A stretch of DNA of 64,000 nt from Phycisphaerales bacterium (lineage in GTDB: Bacteria; Planctomycetota; Phycisphaerae; Phycisphaerales; SM1A02). The notes below the pieces were generated by a model, which searched no databases, was not told the origin of the DNA, and was given only the letters and a program-made list of their open reading frames with translations. How positions within the stretch are numbered: the stretch's first letter is position 1; every line of letters begins with the position of its first letter. Where the stretch lies: assembly GCA_030748805.1 (NCBI GenBank), contig JASMLG010000005.1, positions 1-64,000 on the forward strand, read 5' to 3'. Of this stretch, positions 42,118 through 50,309 are shown piece after piece. A program made the position numbers and the translations under genes.

Positions 42118-44145
42118 TTATTTTTCTAATTCTGCAATGTGGACCGAAAGTTTTTGAATGATATACTCAAGAATGACACGCTCATCATCAGGCACTGCAG
42201 TCATAGCACCTTGAAGCGCTGCGTGTATTTGAACAAGGTCTCCCAAAGGTTTTCCATAAAGGTTTTCTAAAAACTCTGTTGCCTGTGCTAACTGTTGTGG
42301 GTCAAGTTGAATTATGCCGGGCTTAACTAACTCAGCTTCTGGCACAACCTCAGGAATGTTGTCTTCTTCAACCACATCCTCAACAATTTCTTCTTCAACC
42401 ACATCCACCGCCTCTTCGCCAACCAATTCATTGCACCGTTCTTCAAGCTTTTTCAACAAGTACTCGAATACAGGAAGCATTTCTGCAGGAATTTGTTTTA
42501 TTTGCGATCTCATTTGCTGCCGGGAATCCAACAAATCTTCAGCAGACATGGTATCAAGATCAAGCAGTGCGGCCCTAATCATTGCTTGTTCTTGTGGTCC
42601 AAACCCCATTAATTCCTCGTCAACGGGCTCGCTACCCAACAATCGATTATAGATGACCACAGAACTATTGTTCGTTGTTAAGTACTTTTTCGCAACTCGC
42701 ATAACATCTTCCGGTGTTACTTCAAGTAATTTTTTACCAGAGTCATTGATGTACTCCCAACCACCCAAAGCTTCAAGATACCCCAACTGAATCATTAAAT
42801 AAAAATTACTTTGTAGCTGCCTGTACTGATCTGCTATTACATTGTTTTTGACCTTCTTTAATTCTTTTTCAGAAACGAGCTCGTTTTGTAATATGGACAC
42901 CTGTTCATACCAAGACTCTTCAAGGTTCTCTGGTGTTGCATCACCTTTTACTATCGCAGAAAAGGATAGAAAACCAGCATATTTTTTCCCGTCAAGATAA
43001 AACGATGCGCTGGTTGCTATTTCTTCACCCTCAACCATAGATTTATACAACCGCCCAGTTTTTCCATTTAATACCGCTGACAAAATATCAAGAGCATATG
43101 AATCAGCGTGTCCAAACGGAACAGCGTGATATCTAATTTCAATTTGTGACTGGGCATCAACCTCTGCCACCATGCGCTGAGAAGCTTTTTGAGATGGTTC
43201 GATGGTGGGTACAGGTGGTGGCGGGGAAGACCCGGCACGAAGTTGGCCAAAATACTTCTTAATCATTGCGGTGGCAGTTTTGACATCAAAATCTCCAACA
43301 AGAACACCAATAAGGTTACTAGGTTGATAATAAATATCAAAATATCGTTTCGCCTCTTCGAGCGTGTAGCTGTTTAAATCACTTGGCCACCCAATAACAG
43401 GCCACGAGTACGGCGATGCTTGCCAAAACATAGAGTTAAATTGTTCTTGAAACTCTCCCGTTGGTGTAGATTCCGTTCTCATTCTACGCTCTTCATGAAC
43501 GACATCTCGTTCTGAAAAGAACTCCCTAAACACACTGTTTGCAAGTCGATCAGATTCAACCCAACACCAAAGCTCAAGCTTATTGGCGGGGAGTTGGTTT
43601 ATGTAAAAAGTAACATCCTCACTGGTAAAAGCGTTCAATCCAACAGCGCCTTCACCCTGATATATAGAAGATATTTCATCCTTAATGATTACACTTCGAT
43701 GTTCATCCATTGTGTTACGCAAGGATTCTCTGAGTGTTGATAACTCTTCGGTGTCGTAAGAGGCGTCCCATGGATCATCAATCTCGCCACGTTTAAACCG
43801 GTCATATTGTTCTGTCCAAATAATATCAAGCATTGAGTTTCGCAAATCACGCTCTTTATTTGTGTATGAAGCATCCTTAACACTGTCACTAGTTCCTATT
43901 GTTTTTGTTCCCTTAAACATAAGGTGTTCAAAAAAGTGACTTAATCCAGTAATGCCTGGACGCTCATTTACAGACCCAACCTGTGCAACCCATCCAGCAG
44001 CAATATTGTTTGGTTCTTCTAAGCGAGGCAGAAGAATAAACTTCATCCCATTATCCAATACAAACACCTCTGGTTGAACCTGGCTCTGAGCCAACGAACA
44101 TACGGCAAAACAAGGAAGGAATAAAAGAAGTAGACGATTCATCAT
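42118..44145 (-). CDS. M16-family zinc metallopeptidase, active subunit
   Basis: This secreted peptidase has a signal peptide (MMNRLLLLFLPCFAVCSLAQ) and the inverted zinc motif HFFEH in GLSHFFEHLMFKGTKTIG near residue 66; the distal glutamate is in the region EDVTFYINQLPANK. The second half carries NGKTGRLYKSMVEGEEIA. An acidic insert (VVEEEIVEDVVEEDNIPEVV) precedes a C-terminal helical extension of about 60 residues, making the protein (675 residues) longer than typical single M16 subunits. AGGAG lies at the right distance before the double ATG at 44145/44142. The adjacent inactive paralogue suggests a heterodimeric periplasmic protease like those that process signal peptides or peptide cofactors. 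Confidence 0.88.
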   Translation of the reverse strand: MMNRLLLLFLPCFAVCSLAQSQVQPEVFVLDNGMKFILLPRLEEPNNIAAGWVAQVGSVNERPGITGLSHFFEHLMFKGTKTIGTSDSVKDASYTNKERDLRNSMLDIIWTEQYDRFKRGEIDDPWDASYDTEELSTLRESLRNTMDEHRSVIIKDEISSIYQGEGAVGLNAFTSEDVTFYINQLPANKLELWCWVESDRLANSVFREFFSERDVVHEERRMRTESTPTGEFQEQFNSMFWQASPYSWPVIGWPSDLNSYTLEEAKRYFDIYYQPSNLIGVLVGDFDVKTATAMIKKYFGQLRAGSSPPPPVPTIEPSQKASQRMVAEVDAQSQIEIRYHAVPFGHADSYALDILSAVLNGKTGRLYKSMVEGEEIATSASFYLDGKKYAGFLSFSAIVKGDATPENLEESWYEQVSILQNELVSEKELKKVKNNVIADQYRQLQSNFYLMIQLGYLEALGGWEYINDSGKKLLEVTPEDVMRVAKKYLTTNNSSVVIYNRLLGSEPVDEELMGFGPQEQAMIRAALLDLDTMSAEDLLDSRQQMRSQIKQIPAEMLPVFEYLLKKLEERCNELVGEEAVDVVEEEIVEDVVEEDNIPEVVPEAELVKPGIIQLDPQQLAQATEFLENLYGKPLGDLVQIHAALQGAMTAVPDDERVILEYIIQKLSVHIAELEK

Positions 44146-44192
44146 GTAAAACTCCTAATGAATACATTGGACTGATTAGAAAACTGTCTGGG

Positions 44193-45017
44193 TTGGACAA
44201 TAACTTTGTTGAATTGAGCGGTAAAATAAATCAAAATATGTCTTTCTCAAAAACTAGACAAGGCAGTGTACAGCACACGGTGGGTGTTGAGGTGGTTGTT
44301 GACACTCAGGACGAGCGTCTTGTTAAAGAATCTACACGCCTGATAGAACAACTCGGCAGAAATAAAACAAAATCAAAATATACGGTTTATTTTGGGGCAA
44401 GGGGGGTTGAGCTTCGACGATCAAGCCACACTCACAAAAAAGGCATTCTGATAGATTTCTCAACAATCGACAGGCGAATTGGGGCGGGGAATCTTTCAAA
44501 AAAACAACCGCTTCCAAAAGCCATAGGCGACTATTCAACAGTAATTGATGCAACAGCAGGTTTTGGAAAAGACGCAATGTTGTTGGCACTTATGGGGTAC
44601 AACGTAATAGCAATAGAAAAGTCTCCAATTATTTCAGTATTATTAAGAGACGGGATGTATCGAGCCCAGCTAAACACGGAACTCAACCAAGCAATTGGCG
44701 GCAGGTTACAGTTTGTTGAATCAAACTCGATTAATTACTTTTCTAATTTAAAAAACCCTGAAGTTATATATATAGACCCAATGTTTCCGCCAAAAAAGAA
44801 AAAGAGCGCGTTGCCACCCGGGCACATTCAGGCCCTACAATCAATAGTTGGTCACGAAAATCAAACAGAATCAACAATAATGTTTGAAGCTGCTCTTCAA
44901 ACAGCAACCCAAAGAGTTGTGATTAAACGACCCACACACTCGCAACACCAAAAAGAGAATCCAGTAGCAGTGCACGAAGGCAAAACAATTCGGTACGAAG
45001 TCTATCGACCTAGTTGA
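44193..45017 (+). CDS. rsmJ: 16S rRNA (guanine-N2) methyltransferase RsmJ-like
   Basis: RsmJ methylates G1516 of 16S rRNA. The SAM motif VIDATAGFGKDAMLLALMG near residue 115 and the catalytic YIDPMFPPKKKKSALPPG near 196 match RsmJ closely, as does LSKKQPLPKAIG just before. The frame begins with TTG at 44193; an ATG at 44238 (MSFSKTRQG) would lose 15 residues and might be the true start. The length of 274 residues fits the family. Divergent from the M16 gene with 47 bp between. A bidirectional terminator lies after the stop. Confidence 0.85.
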   Translation: MDNNFVELSGKINQNMSFSKTRQGSVQHTVGVEVVVDTQDERLVKESTRLIEQLGRNKTKSKYTVYFGARGVELRRSSHTHKKGILIDFSTIDRRIGAGNLSKKQPLPKAIGDYSTVIDATAGFGKDAMLLALMGYNVIAIEKSPIISVLLRDGMYRAQLNTELNQAIGGRLQFVESNSINYFSNLKNPEVIYIDPMFPPKKKKSALPPGHIQALQSIVGHENQTESTIMFEAALQTATQRVVIKRPTHSQHQKENPVAVHEGKTIRYEVYRPS

Positions 45018-45040
45018 GTATAAGTGGGGTATGGGAAATT

Positions 45041-45070
45041 AAAAAACCACAAACACCGTTTGTGGTTTTT
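45041..45070. terminator. Strong bidirectional intrinsic terminator
   Basis: A 13-bp perfect stem AAAAACCACAAAC/GTTTGTGGTTTTT with a three-base ACC loop is flanked by A and T runs on both sides. It serves rsmJ on the plus strand and sits three bases after the tRNA-Ala 3' end on the minus strand. Confidence 0.85.
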
Positions 45071-45072
45071 AA

Positions 45073-45145
45073 TGGAGCATATCGGGCTCGAACCGATAAC
45101 CTCTGCCTTGCAAAGGCAGCGCTCTCCCAATTGAGCTAATGCCCC
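45073..45145 (-). tRNA. tRNA-Ala (TGC anticodon)
   Basis: The 73-base cloverleaf is complete: acceptor GGGGCAT/ATGCTCC with the G3-U70 wobble pair that identifies alanine tRNA, anticodon arm CTGCC TTTGCAA GGCAG giving TGC, T arm GGTTCGAGCC-type and discriminator A. The CCA end is not encoded. It is isolated from rRNA genes. Confidence 0.96.
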
Positions 45146-45242
45146 AAAGAACCCTCGTTCCTAAAACAGGGTGAGGGAATTGGGTCCCATCCTAGATGAT
45201 CGATTGGGAGTCTGATAGTGATCATCGCGGTTGGAAAGCGTA

Positions 45243-46469
45243 CTATTGTATATCAGGAGTTACAGTAGCGGTAGTGGGTGACAAAATATCAAATCTGTTG
45301 GCATCAACCACACGAACTCGCCAATTAGCGTTCCATGCGTCGTTGCCAACAAGCCCAATTGTTTCACCAACAAGTCCTGTGAGATCCCAATCCTTGTTTA
45401 CAGGCAAATAACCCAGCGTTCGTCCAGAATCTACATCCTGAATTCTATACATAAACGGGCGAAGTTGACCATTAAAGGTATTAGAAAGCGATAATCGTCC
45501 AACTAAAACATAGTCTCCATACAAAGACACAACAGACTGGTAATCGGTTACATCCCCAGATTTTTCCGCAAGATTGAGCCGGAGTGACTCAATCCTTTCC
45601 CGTTGCTTTTGTAAACCAGCCCACACTCCAAGTTGTTTTATTCGACCACCCGCAATTTGCTCAATAACCAGGTCGCCACTATTCTCAGAAAGCAGTTCTG
45701 AATACATAACCATTAGTGGTTCCACCTCAGCACCCATCACTGGTTCGGTGGTAATTTTTTTCCAAGCCTCCTCTAATCCAACAAGAGTCAACGGTTCAAG
45801 TCGAACGGGCTTTGTTTCAACAGCAACAGTTTCTGTATCTTCAGGAGAAACAGATTCTGTTGGAATAATTTCCAAACCACCAGTATCACCTAACATAGAA
45901 ATAAGTTCAGGGGTTGCTCGTTCAACAGCTGAAGAGTCAACCCACCCAACTGCGTTGGTTGGTAATTTAATAGTATGAACAACATAAGCATCACGGTGCA
46001 ACGTTCCGGGGCTAGTAGTTGTTGATTCAACAACCTGAACTTGATCCCCGCTTTGTAGTTGAAGTATTGGTCGCCAAGATCGGTACAAATCAACAGACTC
46101 GGTGTTTTTTGCAAGAACATCCAAATCACCACTTACACACCCACTTTCTCCAGTCACCTCAAAAATGTCGGTTTCAATTGCTGGATATTTTATATACCCA
46201 ACAGTGTCTTCAAAAACACTTCCAGAGGTATCTACTTTTAACCAATCTTGCCGCTTACCACGAACACGAACCAAATCACCCTTTTTCGCTGTAGCAATCG
46301 CATAATAACTCTCGTTCGAACCACATCGAACATCAACTGTTTCAGCAGTCACTACCCCAACCCACGACGAATCGCCCAAATCCCCATCACTTGATTGCGC
46401 AAGTGCAACGGTTGTTGGTACGATCAATACCATTAAAAATGATTGTTTTTTAGATTGTTTTGTTGGCAT
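45243..46469 (-). CDS. Secreted bacterial SH3-domain protein
   Basis: A signal peptide (KQSFLMVLIVPTTVALAQSS) is followed by an SH3b domain at about residues 30-95 (VGVVTAETVDVRCGSN, then YYAIATAKKGDLVRVRGKR and WLKVD). A second SH3-like unit may follow at ~110-180 (VDLYRSWRPILQLQSGDQVQV). The middle third is helical with a charged coil (LQKQRERIESLRLNLAEK), and the C-terminal ~90 residues (YVLVGRLSLSNTFNG, GYLPVNKDWDLTGLVGE) are strand-rich and include a further SH3-like region. AGGAGG just before the ATG at 46469 sets the start; the open frame to 46505 is not used. The protein is periplasmic; peptidoglycan or protein binding is the usual role of SH3b domains. Confidence 0.78.
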   Translation of the reverse strand: MPTKQSKKQSFLMVLIVPTTVALAQSSDGDLGDSSWVGVVTAETVDVRCGSNESYYAIATAKKGDLVRVRGKRQDWLKVDTSGSVFEDTVGYIKYPAIETDIFEVTGESGCVSGDLDVLAKNTESVDLYRSWRPILQLQSGDQVQVVESTTTSPGTLHRDAYVVHTIKLPTNAVGWVDSSAVERATPELISMLGDTGGLEIIPTESVSPEDTETVAVETKPVRLEPLTLVGLEEAWKKITTEPVMGAEVEPLMVMYSELLSENSGDLVIEQIAGGRIKQLGVWAGLQKQRERIESLRLNLAEKSGDVTDYQSVVSLYGDYVLVGRLSLSNTFNGQLRPFMYRIQDVDSGRTLGYLPVNKDWDLTGLVGETIGLVGNDAWNANWRVRVVDANRFDILSPTTATVTPDIQ

Positions 46470-46573
46470 TATTGGCCTCCTCGACTTCCTTGTTTTGCAG
46501 GACACGTAATAATGGTGAGGGTATCCATCTTCACCAGTTCTAGCAACCTCTTCGATAACTATATTATCAATAC

Positions 46574-48313
46574 ATGTATCAAAAAATTACCCAAATTCTC
46601 ACTTTGTTCACCATCACACTGACGCAAGGATGTTCAACTCCACTGAAAGGGTATAAAACAAACATCGACCCGCCTTCCGAAGAACCTGTAATTGTGGAAG
46701 ATGAAGAAGGGGCGGTGGATCCAGATATTCTGATAGAGCTACCACACACAACACTAACCGAAGTAGAAGAATCACTCGCTAGCAGGATGGAAGAAATTTT
46801 AGAACTAGCACCAGCAAATCTCGAAGACGACTGGGAGTCAAACATTGGCGTCAACCTTCACCACAACACCCCAACAACAGCTTCGATGTCTATGGACGAC
46901 GCGATATTGTTTGCAATCGAAAACAACCTTGATATACAAATCGCGTCGATACAGCCAACAATAAAAGAACAATCAACAAAAACCAAAGAAGCGGCCTTCG
47001 ACTTTCTCTTTGGAGCAGGTGCAACTTCACAACACTCAAACAAACCACAACAACAGGTTGTTGTTGGTGGAGTACCAGTTAATTCAGCAGAATCATCTTC
47101 AGACACCCTTGACGGAAACCTGTCATTAGCAAAACAACTTTATGGCGGCGGGTCAATTACTCTCTCTACAAACATCACAAAAACAAACAACTCGACAACA
47201 GGAACATTGGTCACACCAGATCCTGCGTGGCAGTCGATTGGAACAATAGACTTTACACAACCACTTCTTCGAAACTTTGGGGAAACAGTCACAAGGGCAC
47301 AGGTTCATATTGCGGAAATAGTTCATGGACAATCTAAAGAAGATTTGAGAAGCACATTGAATACAGTTGTAACATCAACAGAACAAGAATATTTAAACCT
47401 GGTTTTACAGTGGAAGACACTGCAAGTTAAAACATGGCTTCTTGATCAGGGCAAAAAGGTGGTAAAAATACTAGATATTCGCAGAACATATGACGCCGGC
47501 GAGGCAGACTATGCACAAGCGGTTGCGACGGTTCAACAAAGAAAAGCAGAGGTAATAAAACAACAATCGTTGGTTCAAAAGGCATCTGACAACATTAAAA
47601 AATTGATAAACACAGACGAGTTCTCGCTTCAAACAGAAGAGGTTATCCAGCCAGTTGGCGCTATTGAAGCCACTCCAATCTCTATATCACTTAGACAAGC
47701 AATTGTTACCTCTTTAGAAAACAGGCCAGACCTTCACAAACTAAAACTTGCAATTCAAACCGAAGACATAAATGTGCAAGTGGCTGACAACGAAAGACTT
47801 CCACAACTCGATATGCAGGCACAAATGTCTTTTTACGGACTTGGTGATACGGCTGGTGATGGATACACCGAGGTTTTTAACGCAGACTATATAAACTATC
47901 TTGCTGGTTTATCATTCCAGATACCACTTGGAAACAGAGCCGCAGAAGCAAACTACACATCATCTCGCCTTCAAAAAATGAGTGCGGTTGCAACATATAA
48001 ACAGGCAATTCAACAAGCAACAATCGAAGTAAAAACCGCGCTTCGAGATATTGTGACAAACGCAGAACTTATCAGAGCAAACAAAGCGTTCCGGATTGCT
48101 CAAACAGAAAACCTAAGGGCACTAAACATAGAAGAAGAAACGATGGCTGGGTTAAGCCCAACATTTTTGAATCTAAAATTACAAACACAATCAGTATTGG
48201 CAACAGCGAGAATTGCAGAGTTTGCTTCAATTATTGATTACAACAAATCAATTTCACAACTATACCTAGCCATGGGGACGACACTCGAAATGCACCAAGT
48301 GGACATAGAATGA
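46574..48313 (+). CDS. TolC-family outer membrane efflux lipoprotein (second copy)
   Basis: A lipoprotein signal MYQKITQILTLFTITLTQGC ends in a TQGC lipobox. A proline- and acid-rich N-terminal stretch (residues ~25-90) precedes the TolC fold, which shows long helices and the paired strand positions SLAKQLYGGGSITLSTNIT and AGLSFQIPLGNRAAEANY. Length is 579 residues. It is only distantly like the TolC homologue at 15.3 kb, and third codon positions here are A/C-rich rather than T/G-rich. No adaptor or inner-membrane transporter gene adjoins it. A TATATT at 46560-46565 ends eight bases before the ATG. The stop overlaps the tsaC start by four bases. Confidence 0.85.
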   Translation: MYQKITQILTLFTITLTQGCSTPLKGYKTNIDPPSEEPVIVEDEEGAVDPDILIELPHTTLTEVEESLASRMEEILELAPANLEDDWESNIGVNLHHNTPTTASMSMDDAILFAIENNLDIQIASIQPTIKEQSTKTKEAAFDFLFGAGATSQHSNKPQQQVVVGGVPVNSAESSSDTLDGNLSLAKQLYGGGSITLSTNITKTNNSTTGTLVTPDPAWQSIGTIDFTQPLLRNFGETVTRAQVHIAEIVHGQSKEDLRSTLNTVVTSTEQEYLNLVLQWKTLQVKTWLLDQGKKVVKILDIRRTYDAGEADYAQAVATVQQRKAEVIKQQSLVQKASDNIKKLINTDEFSLQTEEVIQPVGAIEATPISISLRQAIVTSLENRPDLHKLKLAIQTEDINVQVADNERLPQLDMQAQMSFYGLGDTAGDGYTEVFNADYINYLAGLSFQIPLGNRAAEANYTSSRLQKMSAVATYKQAIQQATIEVKTALRDIVTNAELIRANKAFRIAQTENLRALNIEEETMAGLSPTFLNLKLQTQSVLATARIAEFASIIDYNKSISQLYLAMGTTLEMHQVDIE

Positions 48314-49254
48314 CCATAGAAGCACCAAGCGATGAGGCTATTGATTCAGCAGTAAAAACCCTACAAAACGGAGGAATTGTGGCGTTTCCAACCGAAACCG
48401 TATATGGATTAGGTTGCGACACATTTAACACCAACGCAATCGACCTTGTGTACAAGACAAAGGGCCGACCAATCAACAACCCAATGATTGCGCATATACA
48501 AAATGTGTCTTTGGTAAATGAACTTACTTATGATTGGGATGACAGATGTGAAGCACTAGCAAGAGAATTTTGGCCTGGACCACTCACAATAGTTCTCCCC
48601 AAAAAAAAGAGTGTTCCTAAATCAGCTTGTGGTGGAAGAGAAACAATTGCTATTCGGTGCCCAAAACACACTGTTGCTCAGAAACTCTTAAAACAGTTTG
48701 GACACCCTGTTTCTGCACCATCAGCAAATGTTTCTGGTTACATTTCTCCAACAACAGCACAGCATGTTGAAGAAGCGTTTGGTTCTTGTATCAACATTCT
48801 TGATGGTGGACCCTGTGAAAATGGAATTGAATCAACCGTTTTATCACTTGTGGGCACCCCCAAAATACTTCGCCCCGGAACAATCACTTGTGATGAAATT
48901 GAGAATGTAATTGGTTCAATATCCAACCAAAGACAAACCTCACAAACAGATTCACCCGGAACATCACTCCAACACTATGCTCCAAACACACCAGCCAAAC
49001 TAGTATCTTCGAAGGAACTAATAAAAATAGAGGACAACACTTGTGCAACAATAGTGTTGTCAGGTATCCCCAACAAATCCAAAAAGAACATTCAAATGCC
49101 AACATCACCAAAAGAATATGGCGCAAAAATATATGGTGCATTAAGAGAACTAGACGCCATCGGAGTATCTGTTATTTTTATTGAAAAACCGCCAACAACA
49201 ACAAGTTGGCTCGCTATTCAAGATAGATTAAAGCGTTGCGCGGCTGGACGCTAA
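48310..49254 (+). CDS. L-threonylcarbamoyladenylate synthase, Sua5 type
   Basis: The enzyme makes threonylcarbamoyl-AMP for t6A37 in tRNA, the step before TsaB/TsaD. The YrdC domain is clear with GIVAFPTETVYGLGCD near residue 26, KTKGRPINNPMIAHI near 55, and FWPGPLTIVLPKKKSVPKSA near 92, then RCPKHTVAQKLL and PVSAPSANVSGYISPT. Residues ~215-314 form the additional Sua5 domain, reached through PGTSLQHYAPNTPAKL. Length 314. It overlaps the TolC-like gene by four bases and is convergent with the ChaN-like gene, whose stop also overlaps by four bases. Confidence 0.93.
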   Translation: MTIEAPSDEAIDSAVKTLQNGGIVAFPTETVYGLGCDTFNTNAIDLVYKTKGRPINNPMIAHIQNVSLVNELTYDWDDRCEALAREFWPGPLTIVLPKKKSVPKSACGGRETIAIRCPKHTVAQKLLKQFGHPVSAPSANVSGYISPTTAQHVEEAFGSCINILDGGPCENGIESTVLSLVGTPKILRPGTITCDEIENVIGSISNQRQTSQTDSPGTSLQHYAPNTPAKLVSSKELIKIEDNTCATIVLSGIPNKSKKNIQMPTSPKEYGAKIYGALRELDAIGVSVIFIEKPPTTTSWLAIQDRLKRCAAGR

Positions 49255-50213
49255 TTACTATCTTTTTCTACAACCATAAAATCTGCGATGGGTGGAGATC
49301 CTCCCCAATCTTCTTCTGGGATTTCCCTCTGAATTGAAACCACCAGTATTTTTGCTTCTGGCATTCTGTTGCGTAATTCTTGAACAATGCCGCCATCATA
49401 TTCAACGTGAAATTGCCCAACCAGAAGAATCACCTTTCTGTCACCACTCGGATGTGCATTAACAACCGATTGAGCCATCGTCGCGTCCCACGCTTGTTGG
49501 CTCCGAAAAACAGGCAACATTGGATCATCTGGGTCGATTACACTCACATCAATCTCTGGTGACTCTTCTTCAGACCCCTCGTCGCCACGCATCTTTTCCC
49601 CAAGTTCCCAAAATCGTTGACGATACCTACCACCTGAAAGTTCTTCTGGGTAATCAATGTAACCGCGACGAGATCCCGTTAATTCATCAATCTTTTCATA
49701 CCCATCAATTCTTGCAATCCGAACATAACGTCGTGGTGCGTTTGCGCCAACCACGCCTCCACCACGACTTTTTGCTGCATCAATAATCGGTTGGTACCAT
49801 GCACTCCAACCTCCGCTCGCCCCCCAATTTTTAGAGTTTGTTAATTTCTCAAAGGTTTCATCGTCAATAAAATCTTCCATATAGTCGTCGATAAGTATTT
49901 GTTCATCACGTTCTAACATTTCAAGAGCAAGAATACTGTTTGGATATGTGTCCATCACATCCTCAACAACAGCAAGTTGTACAGCATGTCCTACTGCATG
50001 GTCGTGTTGCTCACCAAGCAAAATAATATCCGCCTCATGGATTTTAGATAAGAGTTCTGACCAATCGACACGCTTTGCCGAAACGGGTTTGATAATAGCA
50101 ACATCTTCCCGAACCAAAATACCAACATCTGAGACGTGTGTGGGTCCAATCGGTGCAGAAGTGCACCCAGCCAAAAAAAGAAAGAAAACGATAAATCCAA
50201 AAGATATTTTCAT
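49251..50213 (-). CDS. ChaN-family (DUF399) lipoprotein
   Basis: The ATG at 50213 gives a lipoprotein signal MKISFGFIVFFLFLAGC. The ChaN-like core starts near ADIILLGEQHDHAVGH (residue ~60), where the GE-x-H-D-x-x-x-H pattern is the family hallmark, and continues with LALEMLERDEQILIDDYM and ILLVGQFHVEYDGGI. Campylobacter ChaN binds haem, but other members act as putative metallo-hydrolases related to TIKI/EreA, so haem binding is only one option. The middle carries an acidic stretch (GDEGSEEESPEIDV). The location is periplasmic or outer-membrane. The stop overlaps the end of the convergent tsaC. Confidence 0.82.
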   Translation of the reverse strand: MKISFGFIVFFLFLAGCTSAPIGPTHVSDVGILVREDVAIIKPVSAKRVDWSELLSKIHEADIILLGEQHDHAVGHAVQLAVVEDVMDTYPNSILALEMLERDEQILIDDYMEDFIDDETFEKLTNSKNWGASGGWSAWYQPIIDAAKSRGGGVVGANAPRRYVRIARIDGYEKIDELTGSRRGYIDYPEELSGGRYRQRFWELGEKMRGDEGSEEESPEIDVSVIDPDDPMLPVFRSQQAWDATMAQSVVNAHPSGDRKVILLVGQFHVEYDGGIVQELRNRMPEAKILVVSIQREIPEEDWGGSPPIADFMVVEKDSN

Positions 50214-50309
50214 TTCAACAGCATCCCACCGCAACCAATCCTTGTCAATCACGAAAACATATAAAAAACACTCGCTTTTTGATTAAAAATGCTCATAATA
50301 GAGGTCACC

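Noticed and set aside
46513..46536. Imperfect inverted repeat TGGTGA/TCACCA between the SH3 protein and TolC-like genes
   Set aside because: Short arms, 12-base loop and no T run; not distinguishable from chance.
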